Shown here: positions 1 to 7,201 of the stretch, in pieces
Layout of the letters: the number at the start of each line of letters is the position of its first letter
Numbering within the stretch: the first letter of the stretch is position 1
Source: DUTS01 sp050951605
Lineage (GTDB): Bacteria > Bacillota > Peptococcia > DRI-13 > DTU073
Assembly: GCA_050951605.1 (NCBI GenBank)
Contig: JBMNJJ010000002.1
Span: 372,001 to 436,000 of the forward strand
Direction: 5' to 3'
DNA: 64,000 bases
Notes under the pieces: model-generated
Seen by the model: the letters and a program-made list of their open reading frames with translations, nothing else
What the model was told of the DNA's origin: nothing
Database searches by the model: none
Position numbers and translations under genes: made by a program

Positions 1-2
1 GT

Positions 3-110
3 GAGATTATGACTTTGATAAGGGAGGTGCAAAAGGCGGTAAAACAAAAGTATAATGTGGAGTTGGAAACTGAAGTTGTCTTGTGGGGTTTTGAAGACAA
101 CAGGAGGTGA
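3..110 (+). CDS. murB: UDP-N-acetylmuramate dehydrogenase MurB, C-terminal end only
   Basis: The window opens inside an open frame that ends at TGA 108-110. Its last 35 residues include EIMTLIREVQKAVKQKYNV followed by ELETEVVLWG, which is the usual MurB ending (helix, then 'GVxLExEVxxxG'). MurB reduces UDP-GlcNAc-enolpyruvate to UDP-MurNAc, the step after MurA, which follows 6 bp downstream. The assignment rests on this short tail and on position, so it is probable rather than certain. Confidence 0.72.
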   Translation, partial: EIMTLIREVQKAVKQKYNVELETEVVLWGFEDNRR

Positions 111-116
111 CAGTTA

Positions 117-1385
117 TTGGAGAAGTATGTTATTATTGGCGGGAATAAGTTGTCAGGAACTGTACGTGTAAGTGGTGGAAAGAATTCAGTTTTGACTATC
201 TTGCCCGCTTGTCTTTTGTCTAAGGGGGTTTGTACTATCTATGATGTTCCTAAATTGAGTGATGTTAAGGTAATGCAAGAAGTATTACTTTGTTTAGGTG
301 CTAAGGTAGACCTTAATGGTACTACGATGGTGGTAGATGCGTCTAATGTTAGCACAGTGGAATTACCAGATAGATTAACCAGAATGATGCGTGCTTCTAA
401 TTTAGTGATGGGACCAATTCTTTCACGCTTTCACCATGTTAAATTGGCTTATCCGGGTGGTTGTTCAATAGGTTCTCGTCCTATGGATCAACATTTAAGA
501 GGGCTAAAACTTTTAGGAGCACAAATAATAGAAAAGCACGGTTATATCGAAGCTAAAACGGAGCATTTGATAGGTAATGAGATTTGTCTTGATTTCCCGA
601 GTGTGGGAGCTACGGAGAATTTAATTATGGCGGCTACTTTAGCTCAAGGTGTAACTACAATTAGAAATGCCGCTCGCGAACCGGAGGTTGTTGATTTACA
701 GAACTTTTTAAATAAGATGGGGGCTAAAGTAAAGGGAGCAGGTACAGATGTGCTTAAAATTGAGGGTGTTCAAGAATTAGGTTCAGCTGAACATACAATT
801 ATTCCGGATCGGATAGAAGCAGGTACTTTTATGGTAGCGGCTGCTATTACAGGTGGAGATGTTTTTATTAAAAATGTTATCCCGGAACATATCGAGGCAG
901 TTATTTCAAAATTAAGAGAAGCCGGAGTACAGATAATGGAAAGTAATGGAGGAATTCGTGTTCGCAGTTATAGACGGCCAAAATGTGTTGATTATAAAAC
1001 GATGCCCTTTCCGGGCTTTCCTACAGACATGCAAGCTCAGCTGATGGTGCTTATGGCTGTATCGGAAGGGACTAGTATTGTTACAGAAACAATTTTTGAA
1101 AATAGGTTTAAACATGTGGATGAATTTCGGCGCATGGGGGCCGATATTAAGGTAGAAGGACGGGTGGCGATTATTAAAGGTGTAAGGAGCTTGAGTGGGG
1201 CCTATGTAGAAACTTCAGATTTACGAGCGGGTGCGGCCTTAGTTATAGCGGGATTGGTTGCTGAGGGGGCCACAGTTGTCGATAAAATAAACTTGATTGA
1301 TCGTGGTTATGAAAATTTTGAACAAAAATTACGTAATCTTGGTGCCCGGATTTTAAGGGTTAACGGAATCAAGGAAAGGCAATAA
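117..1385 (+). CDS. murA: UDP-N-acetylglucosamine 1-carboxyvinyltransferase MurA
   Basis: MurA transfers enolpyruvate from PEP to UDP-GlcNAc, the first committed step of peptidoglycan synthesis in the cytoplasm. The 422-residue product has the full length of the family. It carries the active-site loop PGGCSIGSRP with the PEP-binding Cys at residue 116, the N-terminal GGKNS motif (Lys22 region), and repeated inside-out alpha/beta units. Translation starts at TTG 117, 7 bp after AGGAGGTGA, which itself overlaps the murB stop. A hairpin at the stop codon ends the unit, so murB-murA are probably co-transcribed and divIB starts afresh. Confidence 0.97.
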   Translation: MEKYVIIGGNKLSGTVRVSGGKNSVLTILPACLLSKGVCTIYDVPKLSDVKVMQEVLLCLGAKVDLNGTTMVVDASNVSTVELPDRLTRMMRASNLVMGPILSRFHHVKLAYPGGCSIGSRPMDQHLRGLKLLGAQIIEKHGYIEAKTEHLIGNEICLDFPSVGATENLIMAATLAQGVTTIRNAAREPEVVDLQNFLNKMGAKVKGAGTDVLKIEGVQELGSAEHTIIPDRIEAGTFMVAAAITGGDVFIKNVIPEHIEAVISKLREAGVQIMESNGGIRVRSYRRPKCVDYKTMPFPGFPTDMQAQLMVLMAVSEGTSIVTETIFENRFKHVDEFRRMGADIKVEGRVAIIKGVRSLSGAYVETSDLRAGAALVIAGLVAEGATVVDKINLIDRGYENFEQKLRNLGARILRVNGIKERQ

Positions 1386-1400
1386 TCGCCTTTTCTTTTA
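1371..1400 (+). terminator. Rho-independent terminator after murA
   Basis: GGAAAGGC at 1373-1380 pairs with GCCTTTTC at 1388-1395, followed by a T-rich run. The left arm lies inside the last codons of murA. It separates murA from the divIB promoter. Confidence 0.7.
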
Positions 1401-1446
1401 CGTAAAGAGTAGACAAGACTAATTTATAATTTCATTTTTAAAACAT

Positions 1447-1475
1447 TTGATATAGATAATCAATTATGGCATAAT
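1447..1475 (+). promoter_or_regulatory. Sigma-A-type promoter for divIB
   Basis: TTGATA (1447-1452) and CATAAT (1470-1475) are separated by 17 bp. A TG one base before the -10 makes it an extended -10. Each hexamer matches the consensus at five of six positions. It lies 33 bp upstream of the divIB start and directly after the murA terminator. Confidence 0.6.
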
Positions 1476-1508
1476 GATAAGAAGAATGTGTAGGAAAGAG
1501 AAAAAAGT

Positions 1509-2249
1509 ATGTCCAAGAAAAGAAAACGTAATAAACCTATAATTGGATTAAGTTTTTTTTTATTGTTTTGTTTATTATTATCTTTTTACTTTTTTATAAA
1601 TTCCGCCTTTTTTAATTTGCAAAAAATAGAGGTTAGAGGTTGTTCCACTATAGAGAAAGAGACAGTAATAAATTTAAGTGGATTAACTTTAGGAACTAAT
1701 CTCTTCAAGATAGATATACAGGAAGCTATAACTAAATTAGAACTGCATCCGGTAATTAAGACAGTATATGTTTCTAGAAAACTTCCTTATACCTTGGTGT
1801 TAGATGTGAATGAGCGAATTCCGATCGCCTTAGTTGTGGGAAGTGGTGAGTATTTAGTTATTGATGAAGAGGGAATCTATATTAAACAGGTTGATGACTT
1901 ACTTAATTTTAATCTTCCTGTGATTAGTGGAATTACCTTAAATGAGGAGATATCTTTAGGTGACAACTTAACTACATCGGGGTTAGAGTCTGCTTTACAA
2001 TTGCTTCGCTTGATGGACAAAAGTTTTTTAGAAAATGTTACAGAAATTAATGCAACAACTTCTTATAATCTTACTTTAAAAATGTTGCAAGGGGTAAAAA
2101 TACATTTTGGTGAACCGGAGGAAATTGAACGAAAACTACAACTTATTCAGGAGCTTTTAGTAGAAAATGAAGAGTTAATAAATAAGCAAACAGTAGAATA
2201 TATTGATTTACGATATAAATCTTTACCTGTAATTAAACGAAAAAATTAA
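1509..2249 (+). CDS. divIB: Cell division protein DivIB/FtsQ
   Basis: A 246-residue bitopic membrane protein of the divisome, where DivIB/FtsQ links FtsB/FtsL to septal peptidoglycan synthesis. A basic N-terminus (KKRKRNK) is followed by one hydrophobic segment at about residues 13-32, then a POTRA-like domain ('FNLQKIEVRGCSTIEKETV', 'LELHPVIKTVYVSRKLPYTL') and the FtsQ/DivIB beta domain ('VIDEEGIYIKQ'). The order murA-divIB-ftsZ is typical of Clostridia. ATG 1509 has AGGAAAGAG upstream. Confidence 0.9.
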   Translation: MSKKRKRNKPIIGLSFFLLFCLLLSFYFFINSAFFNLQKIEVRGCSTIEKETVINLSGLTLGTNLFKIDIQEAITKLELHPVIKTVYVSRKLPYTLVLDVNERIPIALVVGSGEYLVIDEEGIYIKQVDDLLNFNLPVISGITLNEEISLGDNLTTSGLESALQLLRLMDKSFLENVTEINATTSYNLTLKMLQGVKIHFGEPEEIERKLQLIQELLVENEELINKQTVEYIDLRYKSLPVIKRKN

Positions 2250-2364
2250 AAAGATTAAACTAAAAAAAGGATAATCGCTAGTGATTGTGGAATAACCATT
2301 ATAATAATGAAATAGTACGAGAAACCTTAAAAGTTTGACCATAAAGGAAAGGGGAAAACGATAT

Positions 2365-3414
2365 ATGCTGGAGTTTGAAATGGAAATTGACCAGTATGCC
2401 CAAATAAAGGTTATAGGTGTGGGTGGCGGTGGTAGTAATGCTGTTAACAGAATGATTGAAAGTGGTTTGAAAGGTGTAGAGTTTATTGCAATTAATACGG
2501 ATTTACAAGCATTACATCTTTCTAAAGCGGAAAACAGAATTCAGATCGGGGAGAAATTAACGAGAGGGCTTGGTGCAGGAGCAAATCCGGAGATAGGATT
2601 TAAGGCTGCAGAAGAAAGTCGTAATGACATAGAGGCTGCTATAAAAGGGGCAGATATGGTTTTTGTTACCGCAGGCATGGGTGGTGGAACAGGAACAGGC
2701 GCGGCTCCTATAGTTGCTGAAGTAGCTAAAGAATTAGGTGCTCTGACAGTGGGTGTAGTAACTAAACCTTTTATTTTTGAAGGACGGAAAAGACAGACTC
2801 AAGCAGAAGCAGGGATCGCTAATATTAAATCAAAAGTAGATACTTTGATTACTATTCCTAATGAAAAACTTCTTCAAGTTGTAGATAAAAACACTTCGAT
2901 TAATGATGCGTTTCGGATTGCTGATGATGTTTTGCGACAAGGTGTACAAGGCATTTCAGACCTTATTGCTGTACCTGGTTTAATTAACTTAGACTTTGCC
3001 GATGTGAAGACAATTATGCAAGAAACAGGAACAGCGTTAATGGGTATTGGTGTAGGTTCTGGTGAAAACAGGGCTAGTTTAGCTGCAAGAACCGCTACTT
3101 CTAGTCCTTTATTGGAGACATCAATCGAAGGGGCAAGAGGAGTACTTTTGAATATTACCGGTGGAGCGGGCTTAGGTTTATTTGAAGTTAATGAAGCAGC
3201 GGAAATTATTGCTCAAGCTGCACATCCGGAAGCTAATATTATTTTTGGTGCGGTTATTGATGAAAAGATGGATGAAGAAGTTAGGGTGACGGTTATTGCT
3301 ACCGGCTTTGATAAGGAAGATAAAGTCAAAGGACCGGAAATGGGTATAAAGCAACCACAAGATGAGGATGAGTTATATATTCCCGAATTTTTAAGACGGA
3401 ATAGAGGCAAGTAA
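2365..3414 (+). CDS. ftsZ: Cell division GTPase FtsZ
   Basis: FtsZ is the tubulin-like GTPase that forms the Z-ring. It has the N-terminal IKVIGVGGGGSNAVNRM, the GTP-binding signature GGGTGTGAAP, the T7 loop NLDFADVKTIM, and the C-terminal partner-binding peptide DELYIPEFLRRNRGK. I start it at ATG 2365 (349 aa), which has AAAGGAAAGGGG about 10 bp upstream. An in-frame TTG at 2335 would add ten residues (MTIKERGKRY) that look like translated leader and Shine-Dalgarno. No ftsA precedes it, which is unusual for this cluster; sepF is present further downstream. Confidence 0.97.
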   Translation: MLEFEMEIDQYAQIKVIGVGGGGSNAVNRMIESGLKGVEFIAINTDLQALHLSKAENRIQIGEKLTRGLGAGANPEIGFKAAEESRNDIEAAIKGADMVFVTAGMGGGTGTGAAPIVAEVAKELGALTVGVVTKPFIFEGRKRQTQAEAGIANIKSKVDTLITIPNEKLLQVVDKNTSINDAFRIADDVLRQGVQGISDLIAVPGLINLDFADVKTIMQETGTALMGIGVGSGENRASLAARTATSSPLLETSIEGARGVLLNITGGAGLGLFEVNEAAEIIAQAAHPEANIIFGAVIDEKMDEEVRVTVIATGFDKEDKVKGPEMGIKQPQDEDELYIPEFLRRNRGK

Positions 3415-3441
3415 GTAGGCAAATAATTTAAATTTATAAGG

Positions 3442-3480
3442 AAAAGGTGACGAGGGGACGTTTCGCTTGTCACCTTTTTT
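3442..3480 (+). terminator. Rho-independent terminator after ftsZ
   Basis: AAAAGGTGAC (3442-3451) pairs with GTCACCTTTTTT (3469-3480), leaving a 17-nt loop and ending in a T run. It isolates ftsZ from the spoIIG promoter 50 bp downstream. Confidence 0.8.
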
Positions 3481-3528
3481 GTTGTGTGCGAAAAAAGGAG
3501 GAAAATGTACGAGAAGTATTGGCAAGAT

Positions 3529-3561
3529 TTGACAAAAAACAAGGGATACTTGTTGTATAAT
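3529..3561 (+). promoter_or_regulatory. spoIIG-type promoter, perfect hexamers with a 21-bp spacer
   Basis: TTGACA (3529-3534) and TATAAT (3556-3561) are perfect sigma-A hexamers but are 21 bp apart. The B. subtilis spoIIG promoter is the known case of a sigma-A promoter with such an over-long spacer, used only when Spo0A~P binds. The -35 sits within TTTGACAAA, one base from the 0A-box pattern TTTGTCRAA. The expected start near 3568 leaves a short leader to spoIIGA. Spo0A control is inferred, not shown. Confidence 0.72.
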
Positions 3562-3589
3562 TAGGAAGGAAGTGAAGGGAAGGCCCAAG

Positions 3590-4522
3590 GTGATAAAGGT
3601 GGGGGAAACCGGGCTTGTAGTTAAAGTCTATTTAGATATTATTCTGCTTATCAATTTTATAATGGATTTTTTTCTTTTATGGGCGACGGGAAAAATTACC
3701 AATCTATCAGTTAAGATAACTAGACTTATCTTAGGTGCCGTTTTAGGTGCTTTTTATTCTCTAATTGTTTTATTTCCGGAGTTGCCTGTAGGCAGTTCTT
3801 TTTTGGCTAAGAATATTTGTGCAATAATTATGGTTGTCATTGCTTATCGACCAAAAAGTGTGAGGAAGTTCGTGCGTGCTTTGGTTTATTTATATATCTT
3901 ATCTTTTACGATGGGTGGGGCTGTTTTTGCTGCGGTATATTTAACCGGTAGAGCCCCCGGGTTTATCCAAGCCTGGAATGGTGTGGGCATTTTAGGAGGA
4001 ATTCATTATGGTTGGTTAACGATAGGATTAGTTGTAACTTTTTTTTTAGGTTATGGTGGATTTCACTATTTGCGGAAAAATTGGTTACAGCAACAATTAA
4101 TAAATAAGCTTACTATTTGTTTTTGTGAACAGGAAGTTGTAGTCACCGCTTTTCTGGATACAGGAAATCAATTAACTGATCCTCTTACTAAAAAACCGGT
4201 AATAGTCGTAGAAAGTGCAGTTTTAGAAAAGATATTGCCTAAGGAATTAATGCAAAAAGTGAGTAGAGAGAATTTAGAAACAAATGAATTGCTTGTTTCT
4301 TTGGATCAGAATTGGGCTTCTAGAATACGCTTGATTCCTTTTAATTCTGTGGGTAAAAGTCATGGTTTGATGATTGGTTTGCGACCTGATGTTGTCATAA
4401 TAAAAAATGAGCGTCAAGAGATTATTACGAGTAATGTAGTTTTAGGCTTAGTTAATAAGTCATTATCACGGGAGGGACAGTATAGAGCTCTATTGCATCC
4501 ACAAATTTTGCAAAGCCATTAA
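3590..4522 (+). CDS. spoIIGA: SpoIIGA, membrane aspartic protease that processes pro-sigma-E
   Basis: SpoIIGA is the septal membrane protease that removes the pro-peptide of sigma-E in the mother cell. The N-terminal half holds about five hydrophobic segments (from YLDIILLINFIMDFFLLWAT), and the C-terminal half has the retroviral-like aspartic protease motif FLDTGNQL. I prefer GTG 3590 (310 aa), preceded by AAGGGAAGG, over the longer GTG 3572, because a transcript starting near 3568 would leave 3572 without a ribosome site. GTG 3599 is also possible. sigE follows after 15 bp, forming the spoIIG operon. Confidence 0.93.
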   Translation: MIKVGETGLVVKVYLDIILLINFIMDFFLLWATGKITNLSVKITRLILGAVLGAFYSLIVLFPELPVGSSFLAKNICAIIMVVIAYRPKSVRKFVRALVYLYILSFTMGGAVFAAVYLTGRAPGFIQAWNGVGILGGIHYGWLTIGLVVTFFLGYGGFHYLRKNWLQQQLINKLTICFCEQEVVVTAFLDTGNQLTDPLTKKPVIVVESAVLEKILPKELMQKVSRENLETNELLVSLDQNWASRIRLIPFNSVGKSHGLMIGLRPDVVIIKNERQEIITSNVVLGLVNKSLSREGQYRALLHPQILQSH

Positions 4523-4537
4523 AAGAAGGAGGTAAAA

Positions 4538-5272
4538 ATGCAGGCAAAAAGTAAGGTTTCCTCAGTACAACTAAATATTAAACAAATCGTAGCGAAAGTA
4601 TTACAAATATTGGGGTTAGATGAAGATATTTTTTATGTTGGTAGTAGTGAAGCTTTACCTCCACCACTTACCGTTGAAGAAGAAAGTCATTTGTTACATC
4701 GCTTAGAAAAAGGTGACCAGAATGTTAAAGGAACTTTAATTGAAAGGAATTTACGTTTGGTAGTATATATTGCGAGGAAGTTTGAAAATACGGGAATTGG
4801 AATAGAAGACTTAGTTTCTATAGGTACAATTGGATTGATTAAGGCAGTTAATACTTTTGACCCCACTAAAAAGATTAAATTAGCTACTTATGCTTCCCGT
4901 TGTATTGAAAATGAAATCTTAATGCATTTGCGACGAAGTAACAAAACTCGCTTTGAAGTATCTTTTGATGAACCCTTAAATATTGATTTAGATGGAAATG
5001 AATTACTTCTTTCTGATGTAATGGGAACGGAAACAGATCTTGTTTATAGACCTTTAGAAGAAGAGGTCAATAAAAAGCTTCTTATGTTGGCGATGAATAA
5101 ATTATCTAGTCGTGAACGAAAAATTATGGACTTGCGTTTTGGCTTAAAAGATGGACAAGAAAAAACACAAAAAGAGGTGGCTGACTTTTTAGGAATATCC
5201 CAGTCTTATATTTCGCGTTTGGAAAAGCGAATTATTAAAAGGTTGCGGAAGGAATTTCAACGAATGGAGTGA
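4538..5272 (+). CDS. sigE: RNA polymerase sporulation sigma factor sigma-E (pro-form)
   Basis: This is the early mother-cell sigma factor, made as an inactive pro-protein. The N-terminal amphipathic pro-sequence (about residues 1-33) ends at FYVGSSEALPPPL, which matches the region cut by SpoIIGA. Region 2 follows (IGTIGLIKAVNTFDP, ATYASRCIENEILMHLR), then region 4 (KEVADFLGISQSYISRLEKRII). The 244-residue length is normal. AAGAAGGAGG lies just before ATG 4538. Confidence 0.97.
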   Translation: MQAKSKVSSVQLNIKQIVAKVLQILGLDEDIFYVGSSEALPPPLTVEEESHLLHRLEKGDQNVKGTLIERNLRLVVYIARKFENTGIGIEDLVSIGTIGLIKAVNTFDPTKKIKLATYASRCIENEILMHLRRSNKTRFEVSFDEPLNIDLDGNELLLSDVMGTETDLVYRPLEEEVNKKLLMLAMNKLSSRERKIMDLRFGLKDGQEKTQKEVADFLGISQSYISRLEKRIIKRLRKEFQRME

Positions 5273-5280
5273 AAACTTAA

Positions 5281-5330
5281 TTGAATAAATATACAAAAAC
5301 ATTGTATATATAGGGCTGTTTTGATAAAAT
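5281..5330 (+). promoter_or_regulatory. Promoter with ARG-box-like dyad before the acetyltransferase gene
   Basis: TTGTAT (5302-5307) and TAAAAT (5325-5330), 17 bp apart, form a plausible sigma-A promoter. Directly upstream lies TTGAATAAATATACAA (5281-5296), a dyad close to the ArgR/AhrC box pattern TGAAT-4-ATTCA with one mismatch. A further half-site TTGTATA overlaps the -35. Since the gene downstream resembles ArgA, arginine repression is a reasonable inference. Confidence 0.5.
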
Positions 5331-5373
5331 AATAGAGGAACCTAAAAGATGAACTAGAGGTGGAGGGACCCAG

Positions 5374-5832
5374 ATGATGATTAGAAAGGCTAAACCATGT
5401 GATGTTGAAGCTATACATGCACTTGTGAATAAATATGCAGATAAAGGGTTAATGCTTTCGCGTCCACGTAGTATGATTTACGAATTTATTCGTGACTTTA
5501 TTGTGGTAGAAAGCGAAGGCCAGCTTGTGGGGGCAGGGGCTTTGCATATTATGTGGTATGATTTGGCGGAGATACGAGCTCTCGCTGTAAAAGAAGGTTA
5601 TACACGGCAGGGGATAGGGAGACAAATGGTTGAATTTCTTTTAGAGGAAGCGGCAGAACTAAAGATCCCCAGTGTTTTTACCCTTACTTATCAGCCCGGT
5701 TTTTTTATTAAATTAGGGTTTATAGAAGTAGCTAAGGAAAGTATGCCACAAAAATTTTGGCGTGACTGTATTAGTTGTCCTAAATTCCCGAATTGTGATG
5801 AGGTTTGTTTAGAGTATAAAATTAACTATTAA
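5374..5832 (+). CDS. GNAT N-acetyltransferase, ArgA-like (probable N-acetylglutamate synthase)
   Basis: A single-domain GNAT enzyme of 152 residues. It has the acetyl-CoA site motif VKEGYTRQGIGRQMVEFLLEEA and the C-terminal TYQPGFFIKLGFIEV typical of short ArgA-type N-acetylglutamate synthases, plus a cysteine cluster CISCPKFPNCDEVC near the end. Such enzymes start arginine synthesis from glutamate and acetyl-CoA. The gene sits between sigE and sigG as in several Peptococcaceae. An ARG-box-like dyad at its promoter supports the role. Substrate is inferred; other GNAT substrates are not excluded. ATG 5377 is an alternative start. Confidence 0.75.
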   Translation: MMIRKAKPCDVEAIHALVNKYADKGLMLSRPRSMIYEFIRDFIVVESEGQLVGAGALHIMWYDLAEIRALAVKEGYTRQGIGRQMVEFLLEEAAELKIPSVFTLTYQPGFFIKLGFIEVAKESMPQKFWRDCISCPKFPNCDEVCLEYKINY

Positions 5833-5857
5833 AGAGAGTCTATGGACTCTCTTTTTT
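5832..5857 (+). terminator. Rho-independent terminator after the acetyltransferase gene
   Basis: AGAGAGTC (5833-5840) pairs with GACTCTCT (5845-5852) around a 4-nt loop and is followed by TTTTTC. Confidence 0.82.
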
Positions 5858-5893
5858 CTCGGAGGTTATTCCCAACTATCAAAATTTTAAACG

Positions 5894-5923
5894 GTATATT
5901 TGCCTTTTATAGCGGTAATAATG
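5894..5923 (+). promoter_or_regulatory. Sigma-F-like promoter of sigG
   Basis: GTATA (5894-5898), a 15-bp spacer, then GGTAATAATG (5914-5923) match the known sigma-F pattern (GYWTA, 15 bp, GGnnAnAnT). In B. subtilis sigG is switched on in the forespore by sigma-F. The -10 is 34 bp from the sigG start, so a transcript would include the GAGGAGG ribosome site. Confidence 0.68.
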
Positions 5924-5957
5924 TTGTTAGCTATGGAAACTTTCCGAGGAGGCAAAA

Positions 5958-6731
5958 ATGATTATTAACAAAGTAGAAATATGTGGTGTAAATACGTCTA
6001 AACTACCGGTTTTAAAGAACTCAGTAATGCGGAAACTTTTTAAAAAAATGCAGGCAGGTGATTTTTCGGCTCGGGAAGAATTAATAAATGGTAATTTACG
6101 TTTAGTTTTAAGTGTAATTCAGCGTTTTACTAATCGTGGAGAATATGTTGATGACCTTTTTCAAGTAGGTTGTATTGGTTTAATGAAAGCAATTGATAAT
6201 TTTGATTTAGCCCAGAATGTAAAATTTTCTACTTATGCTGTGCCGATGATTATTGGTGAAATTAGAAGATATTTAAGGGATAATAATCCAATCAGGGTAA
6301 GCCGTTCTTTACGGGATATAGCTTATAAAGCATTACAGGTGAGAGATAATTTAGTGAATAGAAATTCTCGTGAGCCTTCGATTAATGAAATAGCGAAAGA
6401 ATTAAATATTCCTAGGGAGGAGATAGTTTTTGCTCTTGATGCGATTCAGGATCCGGTTTCCTTATTTGAGCCTATTTATCATGATGGTGGTGACCCTATT
6501 TATGTTATGGACCAAATAGGTGATGAAAAAAATACAGATGTCAATTGGTTGGAAACAATTTCTATTAAAGAGGCAATGAGTAAACTTAATGAACGAGAAA
6601 GACATATTTTAACTTTACGTTTTTTTGAGGGAAAAACGCAAATGGAAGTTGCCGAGGAAATTGGTATATCACAAGCTCAAGTGTCACGGTTAGAAAAAGC
6701 AGCATTACATCTTTTGCGTAAATATATATAA
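5958..6731 (+). CDS. sigG: RNA polymerase sporulation sigma factor sigma-G
   Basis: Late forespore sigma factor of 257 residues. The short N-terminus (VEICGVNTSKLPVLKN) is typical of sigma-G. Region 2 (LFQVGCIGLMKAIDNFD, FSTYAVPMIIGEIRRYLRD), region 3 (REPSINEIAKELNI) and region 4 (EGKTQMEVAEEIGISQAQVSRLEKAAL) are complete. There is no pro-sequence. It follows its own terminator-insulated sigma-F-like promoter. ATG 5958 follows GAGGAGGCAAAA. Confidence 0.96.
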   Translation: MIINKVEICGVNTSKLPVLKNSVMRKLFKKMQAGDFSAREELINGNLRLVLSVIQRFTNRGEYVDDLFQVGCIGLMKAIDNFDLAQNVKFSTYAVPMIIGEIRRYLRDNNPIRVSRSLRDIAYKALQVRDNLVNRNSREPSINEIAKELNIPREEIVFALDAIQDPVSLFEPIYHDGGDPIYVMDQIGDEKNTDVNWLETISIKEAMSKLNERERHILTLRFFEGKTQMEVAEEIGISQAQVSRLEKAALHLLRKYI

Positions 6732-6852
6732 ATAAGGATTGATGCCCCTTCTCTTCCCGTTATCAATGAGTCTTAGTCCGAAAAAGAACTACTTAGCATT
6801 AAGTAAGGACGGGATTCATATAAATGTATTAGCAAGGAAGAGGAGGGGTTTT

Positions 6853-7113
6853 ATGTTGATTAAGATTTCTGATTTACGTGATTTAGAAATTATTAATATA
6901 AATGATGGTAGACGTTTGGGCCCACTAAAAGATATTGAACTAGACTTGGAAAAAGGAGCAATTCAGGCTTTAGTTTTACCGAATTATACGGCGGGAAGAG
7001 TTTTGGGTATTTTTGGCAGAAGTGATGACTTGATTGTACCGTGGGAAAAAATTAAACGGATTGGGGTTGATGTTCTTTTAGTTGATTTACCAAGCCAGCA
7101 AACAGATTATTAA
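6853..7113 (+). CDS. YlmC/YmxH-family PRC-barrel protein
   Basis: A small protein of 86 residues with one PRC-barrel-like domain: KISDLRDLEIININDGRRLG, then DIELDLEKGAIQALVLP and DLIVPWEKIKRIGVDVLLVD. The YlmC/YmxH family is linked to sporulation by its phylogenetic range and by expression in Bacillus, but its function is unknown. I start it at ATG 6853 with AGGAGGGG 4 bp upstream. The open frame extends to TTG 6739, but those 38 codons look non-family. It follows sigG closely. Confidence 0.85.
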   Translation: MLIKISDLRDLEIININDGRRLGPLKDIELDLEKGAIQALVLPNYTAGRVLGIFGRSDDLIVPWEKIKRIGVDVLLVDLPSQQTDY

Positions 7114-7126
7114 AAGACGATTTTTC

Positions 7127-7178
7127 TTGACAACTCTATATCTAGTTATTAAAATTAGAGGTAACACTATATATAGTC
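7127..7178 (+). promoter_or_regulatory. nrd promoter with two NrdR boxes
   Basis: TTGACA (7127-7132) and TAAAAT (7150-7155) are 17 bp apart. Two NrdR-box-like dyads cover the promoter: AACTCTATATCTAGTT (7132-7147), and AACACTATATATAGTC (7163-7178) just after the -10. Their centres are 31 bp apart, three helical turns, as in known NrdR-regulated promoters (consensus near ACACWATATATWGTGT). Binding of NrdR here would repress nrdR-nrdD-nrdG. Confidence 0.82.
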
Positions 7179-7201
7179 TTAAGAAAGGCAGGTTTTAGCT
7201 A

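Noticed and set aside
3484..3497. Second Spo0A box (TGTGCGAAAAAA) upstream of spoIIGA
   Set aside because: It misses two of the core TGNCGAA positions, so it is not supported beyond the -35-overlapping candidate.
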